Source: an uncultured bacterium (GTDB lineage Bacteria > Cyanobacteriota > Vampirovibrionia > Gastranaerophilales > Gastranaerophilaceae). Taken from it: a stretch of DNA of 64,000 bases. A program made the position numbers and the translations under genes. Under the pieces are notes generated by a model. It saw nothing but the letters and a program-made list of their open reading frames with translations, searched no databases and was not told where the DNA came from. The stretch covers positions 248,001-312,000 of the forward strand of contig CATLLN010000002.1 of NCBI GenBank assembly GCA_950022695.1, in the 5' to 3' direction. Shown here in pieces: positions 8,673 to 16,591 of this stretch (position 1 is its first letter; every line of letters starts with the position of its first letter).

Positions 8673-9008
8673 TTATTTAGCTGTCTTTGTTATAATTTTT
8701 AAACTATCGTTTTTTAAAGAATCTAATGCATAAAGATGCATTTTTTCATATCGTGCTTTCAATTCTAACGAATCCAAAGCTTTTTGGTATACTTTATTAG
8801 CTGAAAACGGGTATTTTTTAGTTTGAGCCTGCGCCTCTATCCTGCTATATTCAACATCGCTAATACCGGATTGTTTAAGTTGTTTTTTGAGTTCAATCTG
8901 TAATTTTTTATCCTCATTAAGCTTTTTATGCCACCCGGACAAAGCAGAACCGACAGAAACAATTGATGCCGTTAAAAGTATTCCGCCAACAATTCTTCCT
9001 GCCTTCAT
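8673..9008 (-). CDS. Small membrane-anchored unknown protein (111 aa)
   Basis: An N-terminal hydrophobic segment (residues 5-25, IVGGILLTASIVSVGSAL) is probably a membrane anchor or uncleaved signal. The rest is highly charged and helical, with two KYPF/KARYEKMH-like Lys-rich helices. I do not recognise the family. It lies between secG (10 bases upstream) and the SDR gene (2 bases downstream), so it is cotranscribed with both. The location next to secG suggests, without proving, an envelope role. Confidence 0.6.
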   Translation of the reverse strand: MKAGRIVGGILLTASIVSVGSALSGWHKKLNEDKKLQIELKKQLKQSGISDVEYSRIEAQAQTKKYPFSANKVYQKALDSLELKARYEKMHLYALDSLKNDSLKIITKTAK

Positions 9009-9017
9009 AAATTCTCC

Positions 9018-9242
9018 TTACTTAACGATTCCAAACCCTATTAAAAATGTACAAATAATAAATACAGCACATACAATTCCGGTTAATTTATTCAACCCTT
9101 TTTCCGCGCTTTTTTGAGAAGCAAAAACGTGAGATGCTCCGCCAATCCCGCCGATTCCGTCACCTTTTGGCGAATGAAGCAGAATCAAGATAATCAATAA
9201 TACAGCTGCAGCAGTTGAAATTGCCCATAATATATTTACCAT
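9018..9242 (-). CDS. secG: Protein-export membrane protein SecG
   Basis: This is a small accessory subunit of the SecYEG translocon. At 74 residues it has the typical SecG layout: transmembrane helix 1 (residues 3-22), the conserved cytoplasmic loop HSPKGDGIGGIGGASHVF (23-40), and helix 2 (about 53-72). Its ATG overlaps the stop of the upstream nrtR by one base (TAATG), so translation is probably coupled. No tRNA-Leu, tpiA or rnr neighbour is present. Confidence 0.93.
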   Translation of the reverse strand: MVNILWAISTAAAVLLIILILLHSPKGDGIGGIGGASHVFASQKSAEKGLNKLTGIVCAVFIICTFLIGFGIVK

Positions 9243-9922
9243 TATTTAATTTTCTCCTTTTTTATGAAATGTGCTCTTTTTGAGTTTAATTCAATATTTT
9301 CAAAAGTATATAGCCTTGCCGGGCGTTTTGAAGATGACTTTGTATACTCATCGAGCTCAATTAAACCATCTGTACATAAAGCTTTTTTCCTGAAATTACG
9401 TTTATCCAATTTCTTATCCATAATAAGTTCATAAGCTTTTTGCATTTCTGTTAGCGTGAATTTTTCCGGTAAAAGCTGGTAAGCAACCGGACATAATTCA
9501 AGTCTTTCTCTTGTTCTTTTTATTGAATACTGAATGATTTCCTTGTGGTCGTATCCTAAAGGCGGAAGGTCCTCGATTTTGTGCCATGCAAGTTCAGGAG
9601 ATGAAGCGATTGTGATATCCTCAGAACGCACAAGGGCAAAATATGCACAGGTAATTACACGGGCATTAGGGTGACGAAGCGGATCACCAAATGTATAAAG
9701 CTGTTCAAGATAAATATTATCTACATCTGTTTTTTCTTTCAAAACACGTAATGCAGCTTCATCAAGATTTTCTGATAATCTGATATATCCCCCCGGAATC
9801 GCCCACTTACCTTTGAACGGTTCTGTAGTACGTTTTACCAATAATACCTGAATATTGTTATTCTTAATAGTTAAAATTACTACGTCGACTGTAATCTCGT
9901 GTGTTTTTGTTACGCTGAACAT
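9242..9922 (-). CDS. nrtR: NrtR-like Nudix-domain transcriptional regulator
   Basis: The N-terminal Nudix fold is followed by a winged helix, as in NrtR, the ADP-ribose-sensing repressor of NAD metabolism genes. The Nudix box (residues 45-67) keeps G45, E51, R59 and E63. The expected Glu after R59 is Val60, the second Glu of the EE pair is Lys64, and the Gly is Asp66, so hydrolysis is unlikely and a ligand-sensing role fits. The C-terminal FTLTEMQKAYELIMDKKLD, followed by KRNFRKK and KRPARLYTFE, matches NrtR winged-helix sequences. No NAD biosynthesis gene is in the window. The gene heads the block with secG. Confidence 0.8.
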   Translation of the reverse strand: MFSVTKTHEITVDVVILTIKNNNIQVLLVKRTTEPFKGKWAIPGGYIRLSENLDEAALRVLKEKTDVDNIYLEQLYTFGDPLRHPNARVITCAYFALVRSEDITIASSPELAWHKIEDLPPLGYDHKEIIQYSIKRTRERLELCPVAYQLLPEKFTLTEMQKAYELIMDKKLDKRNFRKKALCTDGLIELDEYTKSSSKRPARLYTFENIELNSKRAHFIKKEKIK

Positions 9923-10088
9923 TTAGTATAACCTTTTTATCCTTCTTCTATATTTATATAATAAACATACTTAATACAATTAATCAATGTGTTAAAACTT
10001 TTAATATTTGTTTACAAACGTATGAAAAGTATGCAATTATTATATACTTTTTATCTTTATATTAATAAGGATACTAAAAGAGATACGT

Positions 10089-11057
10089 ATGTTTTATTTC
10101 ACACCGCCACATATGCATCAATGCTTTTCAAACCCGTTTGGAGCAACGATGCTAAATCCAAAAATTAACTTCTGCTTAGGAATGGCAGCAGCCACATCTC
10201 CTATGTCTATGTATGGAGTACCTTTTGGCGGTTCATTATTTATGCCATACAGTAGTAGTATGATGGGCTTTAACAGTTATCATATGATGCCTGCGATGCC
10301 AACATTTGGATTTGGATTCAATAATACAAATAATCTTACAGGTTTTAACACACTTAACAACAATTACAACTTTAATTCATTTGCACCTGTTAATAATTTC
10401 GGAACTGACTTAAATTCATACATGGCATTATTAACCAAACAAATGCAATCATCATTTAAAATGCCGAATTTTAGTTTTAACCCATACTTAGGTGCCGCAA
10501 CAAATAACAGTAATGACATTAATGATATAGACCCGAATGAACCACAGGGTGTAAAACTTAATAAAGACAAATCCAAATACGGACCTGAATTTTTAGCAAA
10601 AGTTAAACAAATTGCTAAAAAAATCAATTGTAATTATAGAGATTTACTTGCTGTAATGAACTCTGAATCCGGAATTGATGCTCAGGCTAAAAACTCTAAC
10701 GGTTCAGCTACAGGACTTATTCAGTTTATAGAATCAACCGCGCGTACATTAGGTACAACAACAGCTGCGTTAAGAAACATGAGCCCGATTCAACAGCTTG
10801 ATTATGTTGAAAAATACTTTATTATAAATAAAACAACAGCCGGTTTCAGTGCATCTGATAAATTATCAGCAGGAGATTTATATGCTTTAGTATTCCTACC
10901 GGCAAGAGCAAAACGCGAAATACTAACTACATCAGACGAAAATTTTTATAATGCAAATAAAGCACTTGATAAAAACAATGATGGCAAAATAACAAAAGAT
11001 GAACTTGCCCAACGCGTTCAATCCCATTACGTAAGTGATAGTACATTTTTAGCGTAG
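10089..11057 (+). CDS. Lytic transglycosylase (SLT domain) with Met/Phe/Asn-rich N-terminus and EF-hand-like tail
   Basis: Residues about 165-290 form an SLT-type peptidoglycan lytic transglycosylase domain: AVMNSESG with the likely catalytic Glu193, then GSATGLIQFIEST. It would cleave the MurNAc-GlcNAc bond and leave 1,6-anhydro ends. Residues about 294-305 (DKNNDGKITKDE) match the calcium loop of an EF-hand or dockerin repeat. Residues 1-145 are low-complexity (Met, Phe, Asn, Gly, Tyr), and no classical signal peptide is seen, so export is unexplained. Similar Phe/Gly composition recurs in the 122-residue protein at 45690. A single gene upstream of minC, it could take part in wall remodelling at division, but only position suggests this. 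Confidence 0.82.
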   Translation: MFYFTPPHMHQCFSNPFGATMLNPKINFCLGMAAATSPMSMYGVPFGGSLFMPYSSSMMGFNSYHMMPAMPTFGFGFNNTNNLTGFNTLNNNYNFNSFAPVNNFGTDLNSYMALLTKQMQSSFKMPNFSFNPYLGAATNNSNDINDIDPNEPQGVKLNKDKSKYGPEFLAKVKQIAKKINCNYRDLLAVMNSESGIDAQAKNSNGSATGLIQFIESTARTLGTTTAALRNMSPIQQLDYVEKYFIINKTTAGFSASDKLSAGDLYALVFLPARAKREILTTSDENFYNANKALDKNNDGKITKDELAQRVQSHYVSDSTFLA

Positions 11058-11157
11058 ACAATATTACATTTTAATTACAAAAAGTACATAATTTCTTGAA
11101 GTCTGCAATTGTTTCGTGTACCTTATCTTATGTAAGTTATTTTTTAGAAAGGGAAAA

Positions 11158-12021
11158 ATGGATAAGGGATATATAGAGAACGGCTTTATTGTTGACTTAA
11201 CCGGTGCCAAAAAAACTTCTGAAGTTATTTATGAAATCTCCAGAATTCTTGACATGCCGGAATCAAAACAAAAGCATATCTGCCTGAAACTTGGTTCTGT
11301 TGACCTTACTCAGGCTGAATTAACAAGCGTAAAAGCTTTAGTTGAACTTATGGAATCCCGCCTTGGATTTATCAGCACAAGTTCAACCGTAACACTTGAA
11401 TCTGCAACAGCTTTAGGAATTAAAATTTCAGAATTCACAACAAAAGTTGAAGCACCTGATTTTGAAGCACCGGAATCAACTCCGGATGTTTCTAATGCAT
11501 TGGATAACATCTTTGGAGAAGAACAAAAACCAGCTCCGATAAACGATGAAAAAGAAATTTTTCCTGTATTGCAACACGATGAAATAATCGCAGAACAAGT
11601 AACAGAACAAGAAATTAAAGAACAATCAGATGAAGATATCGCGGCTTTAAAAAATGAAGCTGAAAATCTTCCAACACTTTATATAAGAAAAACAATACGT
11701 TCAGGTCAAAGTATTTCATCAGACGGAAACATAATTGTTATTGGTGATGTTAACCCCGGTTCTGAAATTATCGCTAAAGGTGATATTACTGTTTGGGGTA
11801 TCTTAGGCGGAATTGCACACGCAGGTTCTGACGGCAACAATTACGCAAGAATCCGCGCACTTAAACTTAACCCTGTTCAAATCAGAATCGGAGAAGTTTT
11901 CGCTCGCAGACCGGATACAATTAACCTGCCTTATATTCAAAAATCAAGTGAATACATTCCTGAAGAAGCATTCACTCACAAAGGCAGTATTGTAATAAGA
12001 AAAATACACGAAGAAAATTAA
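11158..12021 (+). CDS. minC: Septum site-determining protein MinC
   Basis: This inhibitor of FtsZ ring assembly is recruited to the membrane by MinD. The C-terminal beta-helix domain is clear (from about residue 175: TIRSGQSISSDGNIIVIGDV, PGSEIIAKGDITVWGILGG and AHAG near 220), matching the MinD-binding MinC_C family. The N-terminal domain (1-100) is divergent, as is usual, and is joined by an acidic linker (about 105-165). I chose the ATG at 11158 (287 residues) because AGAAAGGG precedes it. An in-frame start 14 codons earlier has no such site. It is first in minC-minD-minE, 10 bases before minD. Confidence 0.92.
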   Translation: MDKGYIENGFIVDLTGAKKTSEVIYEISRILDMPESKQKHICLKLGSVDLTQAELTSVKALVELMESRLGFISTSSTVTLESATALGIKISEFTTKVEAPDFEAPESTPDVSNALDNIFGEEQKPAPINDEKEIFPVLQHDEIIAEQVTEQEIKEQSDEDIAALKNEAENLPTLYIRKTIRSGQSISSDGNIIVIGDVNPGSEIIAKGDITVWGILGGIAHAGSDGNNYARIRALKLNPVQIRIGEVFARRPDTINLPYIQKSSEYIPEEAFTHKGSIVIRKIHEEN

Positions 12022-12031
12022 GGAGATATAA

Positions 12032-12847
12032 ATGACTGGTAGAGTAATAGTAATTACATCCGGAAAAGGCGGAGTTGGTAAAACAACTACTAATGCCAAT
12101 ATCGGTACAGCTCTTGCCAGAGCAGGTAACAAGGTTGTTATGATTGATACAGACCTTGGTTTAAGAAACTTAGACCTGCTTCTGGGATTAGAAAACAGAA
12201 TTGTTTACACAATTGTTGACGTTGTGGAAGAACGCTGTAAACTAAAACAAGCACTGGTTAAAGATAAGAAAAACCCTAACCTTTGCCTTCTTGCAGCTGC
12301 TCAAACAAGAGATAAAACCGCAGTAACAGAAGAACAACTTAAAGAGATTTGCGACAAACTTAAAAAAGATTTCGATTTCATTTTGGTTGACTGTCCTGCA
12401 GGTATTGAACAAGGTTTCCAAAACGCAGTAGCAGGCGCTACAGAAGCAATCGTTGTTACAACTCCTGAAATGTCAGCAGTTCGTGACGCGGATAGAATTA
12501 TCGGACTTTTGGAAGCTAAAGAAGAAATTAAATCTTATAAACTGCTTTTAAACAGAGTTAGACCTAACTTAATCAAATCTAACGACATGATGAGCGTTGA
12601 AGATGTTGTTGAAATCCTTTCAGCAGAACTAATCGGTATAATCCCTGAAGATACAGGAATTATCACATCAACAAACAAAGGTGAACCAATCGTTAATGAT
12701 GAAAAATCACTAGCTGGTACTGCCTATAGAAATGTAGCAAAAAGAATTATGGGCGAAGAAGTTCCGTTCATTGACCTTGAAGAAGCAACAAGCGTTGTAG
12801 CTAAGGTTAAGAAATTCTTCTCAAACCTGATTGGTAAGGAGAAGTAA
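12032..12847 (+). CDS. minD: Septum site-determining ATPase MinD
   Basis: This deviant Walker ATPase cycles on and off the inner membrane, carries MinC, and is displaced by MinE. The deviant P-loop SGKGGVGKTT lies at residues 10-19, the conserved DTDLGLRNLD near 39-48, and the second Asp motif VDCPAG near 118. The last 15 residues (VAKVKKFFSNLIGKEK) form the amphipathic membrane-targeting helix. The length of 271 is standard. The ATG follows AAGGAG. The stop lies one base before the minE ATG. Confidence 0.97.
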   Translation: MTGRVIVITSGKGGVGKTTTNANIGTALARAGNKVVMIDTDLGLRNLDLLLGLENRIVYTIVDVVEERCKLKQALVKDKKNPNLCLLAAAQTRDKTAVTEEQLKEICDKLKKDFDFILVDCPAGIEQGFQNAVAGATEAIVVTTPEMSAVRDADRIIGLLEAKEEIKSYKLLLNRVRPNLIKSNDMMSVEDVVEILSAELIGIIPEDTGIITSTNKGEPIVNDEKSLAGTAYRNVAKRIMGEEVPFIDLEEATSVVAKVKKFFSNLIGKEK

Positions 12848-12848
12848 G

Positions 12849-13340
12849 ATGAGCGAAAATATTTTAAAAGAATTATGTAATAGAGTTTTGAGCCTGTTTA
12901 AACAAACAGAATCAAAAGAAGAAAATGCAAAAGAAGTAGCTTGCAACAGACTGCGTGTAGTTTTAATGCAAGACAGAACGAACCTTACACCGGAACTTTT
13001 ACAACGTATGAGACGCGAACTTGTTGAGCTTCTATCAAAATACGTTGAGATGGATAAAGATGCACTTGAATTGAACTTCGACCAAGAAGGCGATCAAATG
13101 GCATTAATGCTTTCAATCCCTGTAATCAGAGCAAAAGATGAAGCAGAAATCGAAGAAGCATTGAAAACCGAAGAAGTTGATAATGAAACTGAAGACGAGG
13201 AAGATTCTGACTCAGAAGAGGAAATAAGTGAAGAAAACTTCGAAGAGGATGAAGCCTCAGAAGAAGAAGTAAATGAAGAAATAATCGAAAAAAACGATGA
13301 AAATCTTCAAGAAGACGAAGCAACCGAAGAAAATAAATAA
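12849..13340 (+). CDS. minE: Cell division topological specificity factor MinE with long acidic tail
   Basis: Residues 1-100 fit MinE: a short N-terminal membrane/MinD-binding helix, ACNRLRVVLMQDRTNLTPELLQRMRRELVELLSKYVEMD (about 32-72), and a beta strand IPVIRAK near 95. Canonical MinE is about 88-100 residues long. This one has 163, and residues about 101-163 are almost wholly Glu/Asp/Asn/Ser. The core is standard, so MinD-stimulating function is likely. The role of the tail is unknown. The ATG at 12849 has AAGGAG from the minD end 9 bases upstream. It is the last gene of the operon, with a hairpin downstream. Confidence 0.92.
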   Translation: MSENILKELCNRVLSLFKQTESKEENAKEVACNRLRVVLMQDRTNLTPELLQRMRRELVELLSKYVEMDKDALELNFDQEGDQMALMLSIPVIRAKDEAEIEEALKTEEVDNETEDEEDSDSEEEISEENFEEDEASEEEVNEEIIEKNDENLQEDEATEENK

Positions 13341-13361
13341 TTAAATATTTATAAGAAAGAA

Positions 13362-13388
13362 AATGGGCGGATTGAAAATCCGCCCATT
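13362..13388 (+). terminator. Hairpin after minE
   Basis: AATGGGCGGAT and ATCCGCCCATT form an 11-bp stem around a 5-base loop. The following T run is weak, so it may be a terminator or an RNA-stabilising hairpin. Confidence 0.65.
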
Positions 13389-13408
13389 ATAGTATTACAT
13401 TTATCATC

Positions 13409-13428
13409 ATTCTGACGAAAGTCAGAAT
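13409..13428. repeat. Small inverted repeat ATTCTGAC-GAAA-GTCAGAAT
   Basis: This perfect 8-bp stem with a GAAA loop lies between convergent minE and the XRE gene. Related GTCATTCTGA-type sequences occur near 26944 and 14599, suggesting a dispersed small intergenic repeat. Confidence 0.5.
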
Positions 13429-13442
13429 CTAATATCGAAATC

Positions 13443-13655
13443 TTACTCAAAATCAAATAAATCTCTAGGATGAACCCCCAATGTATCTGCTAACAATTTT
13501 ACTTTTGAAACAGTTAAATCTGTTTTTGCAATTTCTATCAAACTAACCATTGAACGGGAAATCCCTTCTGATGCTAAATCATCCTGCGTAAAGCCTTTTT
13601 CTTTCCTCAGACGTTTCAAATTTTTTGCAAATTTTTGTAAATAATCCTTGTTCAT
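13443..13655 (-). CDS. XRE-family helix-turn-helix regulator (70 aa)
   Basis: This is a minimal lambda-repressor-like DNA-binding protein: NLKRLRKEKGFTQDDLASEGISRSMVSLIE (residues about 9-38) holds the helix-turn-helix, and TLGVHPRDLFDFE ends it. It has no ligand or dimer domain beyond the HTH. The ATG at 13655 is chosen because a longer frame would cross the divergent promoter region and translate a hydrophobic, non-HTH stretch. It is divergent from the pilin-like gene at 13723, and a palindrome with a third half-site lies between them, so it probably controls the pilin gene and itself. Confidence 0.85.
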   Translation of the reverse strand: MNKDYLQKFAKNLKRLRKEKGFTQDDLASEGISRSMVSLIEIAKTDLTVSKVKLLADTLGVHPRDLFDFE

Positions 13656-13671
13656 TTTTAAATTGTTTGCT

Positions 13672-13704
13672 ACACTAGCAATTAATACAACTAGTGTCAC
13701 TAGC
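13672..13704. promoter_or_regulatory. Palindromic operator between XRE and pilin genes
   Basis: CTAGTGTCACTAG (13691-13703) is a perfect palindrome around a central T. An extra half-site ACACTAG (13672-13678) forms a second inverted pair with CTAGTGT (13691-13697). The three half-sites sit between the divergent starts, as expected for an autoregulatory XRE repressor. Confidence 0.6.
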
Positions 13705-13722
13705 AAAAGGAGAATTAAGGTT

Positions 13723-14517
13723 ATGTATATATCAAATGACAGGTGTAAATATTTATTCCCTCGCCCCTTGCAGGAGAGTGTTAGGAAGAGGGGATTTACA
13801 TTAGCAGAAGTATTAATCACCCTTGGAATAATCGGTGTTGTTGCAGCTATGACTATTCCGACATTGAATAATCACCTGCGCGGGAAAAAACTTGAATCGC
13901 AATTCAAAAAGACATACTCAGAACTCAACCAAGCCGCAAGAGGTTTTTATGCTGATAATGATATGCCGTTCAGAGATTTTCAGGATTCGGTATACGATGG
14001 TTCTTCCTGGAATTCCAATAACTCAATGGAAAAATTCATGTCTTATTATAAAGGAGTTACTACTAACACTACCTGGACTTATCGTACATTCGATCAAATA
14101 CATAAAATTAAAAACTTAAACTTAAATAACCAAGAAGTGACACAATGGCCGTGTGATCAATCTAATGTATTTATTGATATAGTTGGACGTACATATACGA
14201 TGGATGATAATGCAGGCTATCAAAATCTTTCATACGGACCTAAAATTTGTGTCGACATAAATGGGGTAAATAAACCAAATAAATGGGGCGTTGACAGATT
14301 TGTATTTGTATTTACCGAAAATAACAGCATTGTTCCGTATACTGGAGCAGTATGGAATACTTTGAGCTCAAAACAACTAACAAATGAAAAAGAAATTGCA
14401 AAATATTGTAGCACAGAAAACGAAAATGTATCTCATACCTGTGGATATTTTGCATTAAACAATAAAAGTCCCGACGGGAAAGGCAACTACTGGTACGATT
14501 TCCTAAAAGGAAAATAG
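13723..14517 (+). CDS. Type IV pilin-like (prepilin) protein, 264 aa
   Basis: A leader of about 23 residues ends KRG|FTLAEVLITLGIIGVVAAMTIP, the type III prepilin signal: prepilin peptidase would cut after Gly and N-methylate Phe. Glu5 of the mature protein is present. The hydrophobic helix is followed by a large globular domain rich in Asn/Trp/Tyr with scattered Cys (two near the end, YCSTENENVSHTC, could pair). It is a minor or pseudopilin type, since no pilus assembly genes are nearby. The ATG at 13723 has AAGGAG 10 bases upstream. The leader codons (13757-13793) are Arg/Pro-rich and resemble repeat DNA rather than a typical leader. Confidence 0.82.
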   Translation: MYISNDRCKYLFPRPLQESVRKRGFTLAEVLITLGIIGVVAAMTIPTLNNHLRGKKLESQFKKTYSELNQAARGFYADNDMPFRDFQDSVYDGSSWNSNNSMEKFMSYYKGVTTNTTWTYRTFDQIHKIKNLNLNNQEVTQWPCDQSNVFIDIVGRTYTMDDNAGYQNLSYGPKICVDINGVNKPNKWGVDRFVFVFTENNSIVPYTGAVWNTLSSKQLTNEKEIAKYCSTENENVSHTCGYFALNNKSPDGKGNYWYDFLKGK

Positions 14518-14538
14518 TCCTCGACCGTACGCATTATG

Positions 14539-14573
14539 CTACCAACTATTTCCAAGTCATTTTAACAGTTCAG
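14539..14573. repeat. Dispersed intergenic repeat, copy 1
   Basis: The core TATTTCCAAGTCAT with flanks TACC before it and TTCAG after it matches copies at 21951, 25098 (inverted) and 33484. It lies just after the pilin stop in an otherwise non-coding gap (14518-14647). Nearby GTCATGCTGGTGAG (about 14600) resembles a second small repeat class. Confidence 0.6.
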
Positions 14574-14647
14574 TTTAGCAGTGACAAATACATTTACCCT
14601 CTGTCATGCTGGTGAGTAAAGAATCTCATTACTAATACCACATTATA

Positions 14648-15574
14648 TTATATATTGCCGGTTGAACTGTTTCTATCATCTTCAAGCTGTTTAATATCAA
14701 TATTTGAGCTGTCCTCATCTGTGTAATTATTGATTGCAGGAACATCAATTTCGACATTTACATCAGCATCTACCATTTCAATATCATTTTTATCAAATTC
14801 TTTTGTCTTACCGTCTTCAAGCTTAACGGCAACTTTTCCGCTCATAAATTGAAGATAACAAACCTTACCTAAACCTTCGGTTGTCATAACAGAAGATCCG
14901 ATTGGAGGCATACCTTTAGCAGCATCAATATAATTTGAATATTCATATGTCAAACAGCATAAAAGTCTTCCGCAAGTACCTGAAATTTTACCCGGTGCTA
15001 TTGGCATACCTTGATCTTTTGCAAGTTTTACGTTAATTGTCGCAAATTTTCGTAAAAAACTTGAACAGCAAAACGGCTGACCACAAATTCCAACACCTTC
15101 TAGTATTGAGGTTTCATCACGCACACCGATATGGCGAAGATCAATTCTTACTCTTGTAAATGTTTGCGTTAAATCTTTCAAAAGTGCCCTAAAATCAACT
15201 CTTTCCGGCGCTGTATAATAAAAAGTAATCTTACGTCTGTCAAAAGTTATACGACACTGAACAAGATTCATATTAAGCTTATGCTGTTTTACAAGAGCCT
15301 GACATTTAAAATACGCTTCAACTTCCTCTTTTTTAATTTCATCAAGTGTCTGTAAGTCTCGCTGAGATAAGGTTCTTATCACAGAAAACGGTTCAGGTTT
15401 GTTTTTAGCGTTTTGCCAGAGTTTTTCAATTTCTGAGTTTACTAAAAAAACCTTTAATGCCTCTTCACCTTTTTCAGTTCTTACAACAACCATCTGTCCG
15501 TCTTCGAGTTTAATCGTTTCCGGAACATTTAGAGGATAATATGTATTTTTCAAATATCTTACGGCAAATTTCAT
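14648..15574 (-). CDS. ricT: PSP1-domain protein, RicT (YaaT) family
   Basis: This belongs to the family of Bacillus RicT, which with RicA and RicF binds Fe-S clusters and modulates RNase Y-dependent mRNA maturation. The Cys motifs typical of the family are present: CGQPFCC at residues 164-170 and CGRLLCC at 201-207, followed by TYEYSNY. The 308-residue length is somewhat above the Bacillus protein (about 275) because of an acidic, Asn-rich tail (about 265-308). No ricA or ricF is in the window. Its ATG overlaps the gpsA stop by one base (TAATG), so it is translated from the same message. Confidence 0.85.
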   Translation of the reverse strand: MKFAVRYLKNTYYPLNVPETIKLEDGQMVVVRTEKGEEALKVFLVNSEIEKLWQNAKNKPEPFSVIRTLSQRDLQTLDEIKKEEVEAYFKCQALVKQHKLNMNLVQCRITFDRRKITFYYTAPERVDFRALLKDLTQTFTRVRIDLRHIGVRDETSILEGVGICGQPFCCSSFLRKFATINVKLAKDQGMPIAPGKISGTCGRLLCCLTYEYSNYIDAAKGMPPIGSSVMTTEGLGKVCYLQFMSGKVAVKLEDGKTKEFDKNDIEMVDADVNVEIDVPAINNYTDEDSSNIDIKQLEDDRNSSTGNI

Positions 15575-16575
15575 TATACGTATCTTTCTTCTTCTTTCAG
15601 TTTTCTATTCATAAGTTTTGACAAAAGTTCTTCCGGTGTAATATCTGTATAAACAGCTTCATAAATCGCGCTTGACACAGGAACTTCAATATCAAGTTTT
15701 TGAGCAAGTTCGCAGATTGCTTTTGAAGTTTTAACTCCTTCTGCAACAGAACCCAACTCAGCTAAAATATCGTTAATTTTTTTACCTTTTGCAAGCATAG
15801 AACCGACTGTGTAATTTCTAGACATCGGAGAAGAACAAGTTGCAATCAAATCGCCCATACCTGAAAGACCGTATAAAGTAGAAGGATTTGCACCAAGTTG
15901 TAAACTTACTCGAACAATTTCAGCCATTCCGCGGGTCAAAAGAGAGCCTGAGCAGTTATCCCCTAACCCCATTGTATGTGCAAAACCTGAAGCAATAGCA
16001 ATTACATTTTTCAAACTTCCGCCAAGCTCAACCCCAATTACATCTGTATTTGTATAAAGTCTGAATTTATTCGGCACATTACAAGCTTTTTGTACAAATT
16101 GTGCGGTTTCAATATCTTCGCATGCAACACATGCTGCTGTAGGCTTACCTTGAAGAACTTCTTTTGCAAGTGTCGGCCCTGACAAAATTGCTAATTTTTG
16201 TTCAGGAAGAACATCTTTAATTACTTCTGACATTCTCATCAATGAGGGTAATTCAATACCTTTTGATGCATTAACAAGAATTTGTTCAGACTTGATTCCT
16301 GCAGCTTTTAAGTTTTCGCATACATCACGTGTTCCTGATGTTGCAACAACCGATAAAATAATATCAGCATCTTTTATTGCCTCTGTAAGGCTTGAAGTAA
16401 TCTCAACCTTAGAATCTAATTGGACTTCTAACGGTTTTGAACAGTGTTTATTTTGGATTAAATCTTCTGTTAAATCCTGCGCTCTGCCCCAAACTGTAAT
16501 ATCTTCAAAATTATCTGTTAAAAGCCACGCTAAAGTAAGCCCCCAACATCCTGCTCCAAGTACTGTTAATTTCAT
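15574..16575 (-). CDS. gpsA: NAD(P)-dependent glycerol-3-phosphate dehydrogenase
   Basis: It reduces dihydroxyacetone phosphate to sn-glycerol 3-phosphate, the backbone of membrane phospholipids. The Rossmann loop VLGAGCWGLTLAWLL opens the protein (residues 4-18). GPTLAKEVLQGKPTA near 137 and LGGSLKNVIAIASGFAHTMG near 184 carry the conserved catalytic Lys. At 333 residues it matches the family. It lies between murQ (16 bases upstream) and ricT (one-base overlap). SD-like GGAAG precedes the ATG. Confidence 0.97.
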   Translation of the reverse strand: MKLTVLGAGCWGLTLAWLLTDNFEDITVWGRAQDLTEDLIQNKHCSKPLEVQLDSKVEITSSLTEAIKDADIILSVVATSGTRDVCENLKAAGIKSEQILVNASKGIELPSLMRMSEVIKDVLPEQKLAILSGPTLAKEVLQGKPTAACVACEDIETAQFVQKACNVPNKFRLYTNTDVIGVELGGSLKNVIAIASGFAHTMGLGDNCSGSLLTRGMAEIVRVSLQLGANPSTLYGLSGMGDLIATCSSPMSRNYTVGSMLAKGKKINDILAELGSVAEGVKTSKAICELAQKLDIEVPVSSAIYEAVYTDITPEELLSKLMNRKLKEEERYV

Positions 16576-16591
16576 TACTTCCCGCCTTCCT

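Noticed and set aside
13126-13323. A Leu/Arg/His-rich minus-strand frame opposite the minE tail
   Set aside because: It is the antisense of GAA/GAT-rich codons, not a gene.
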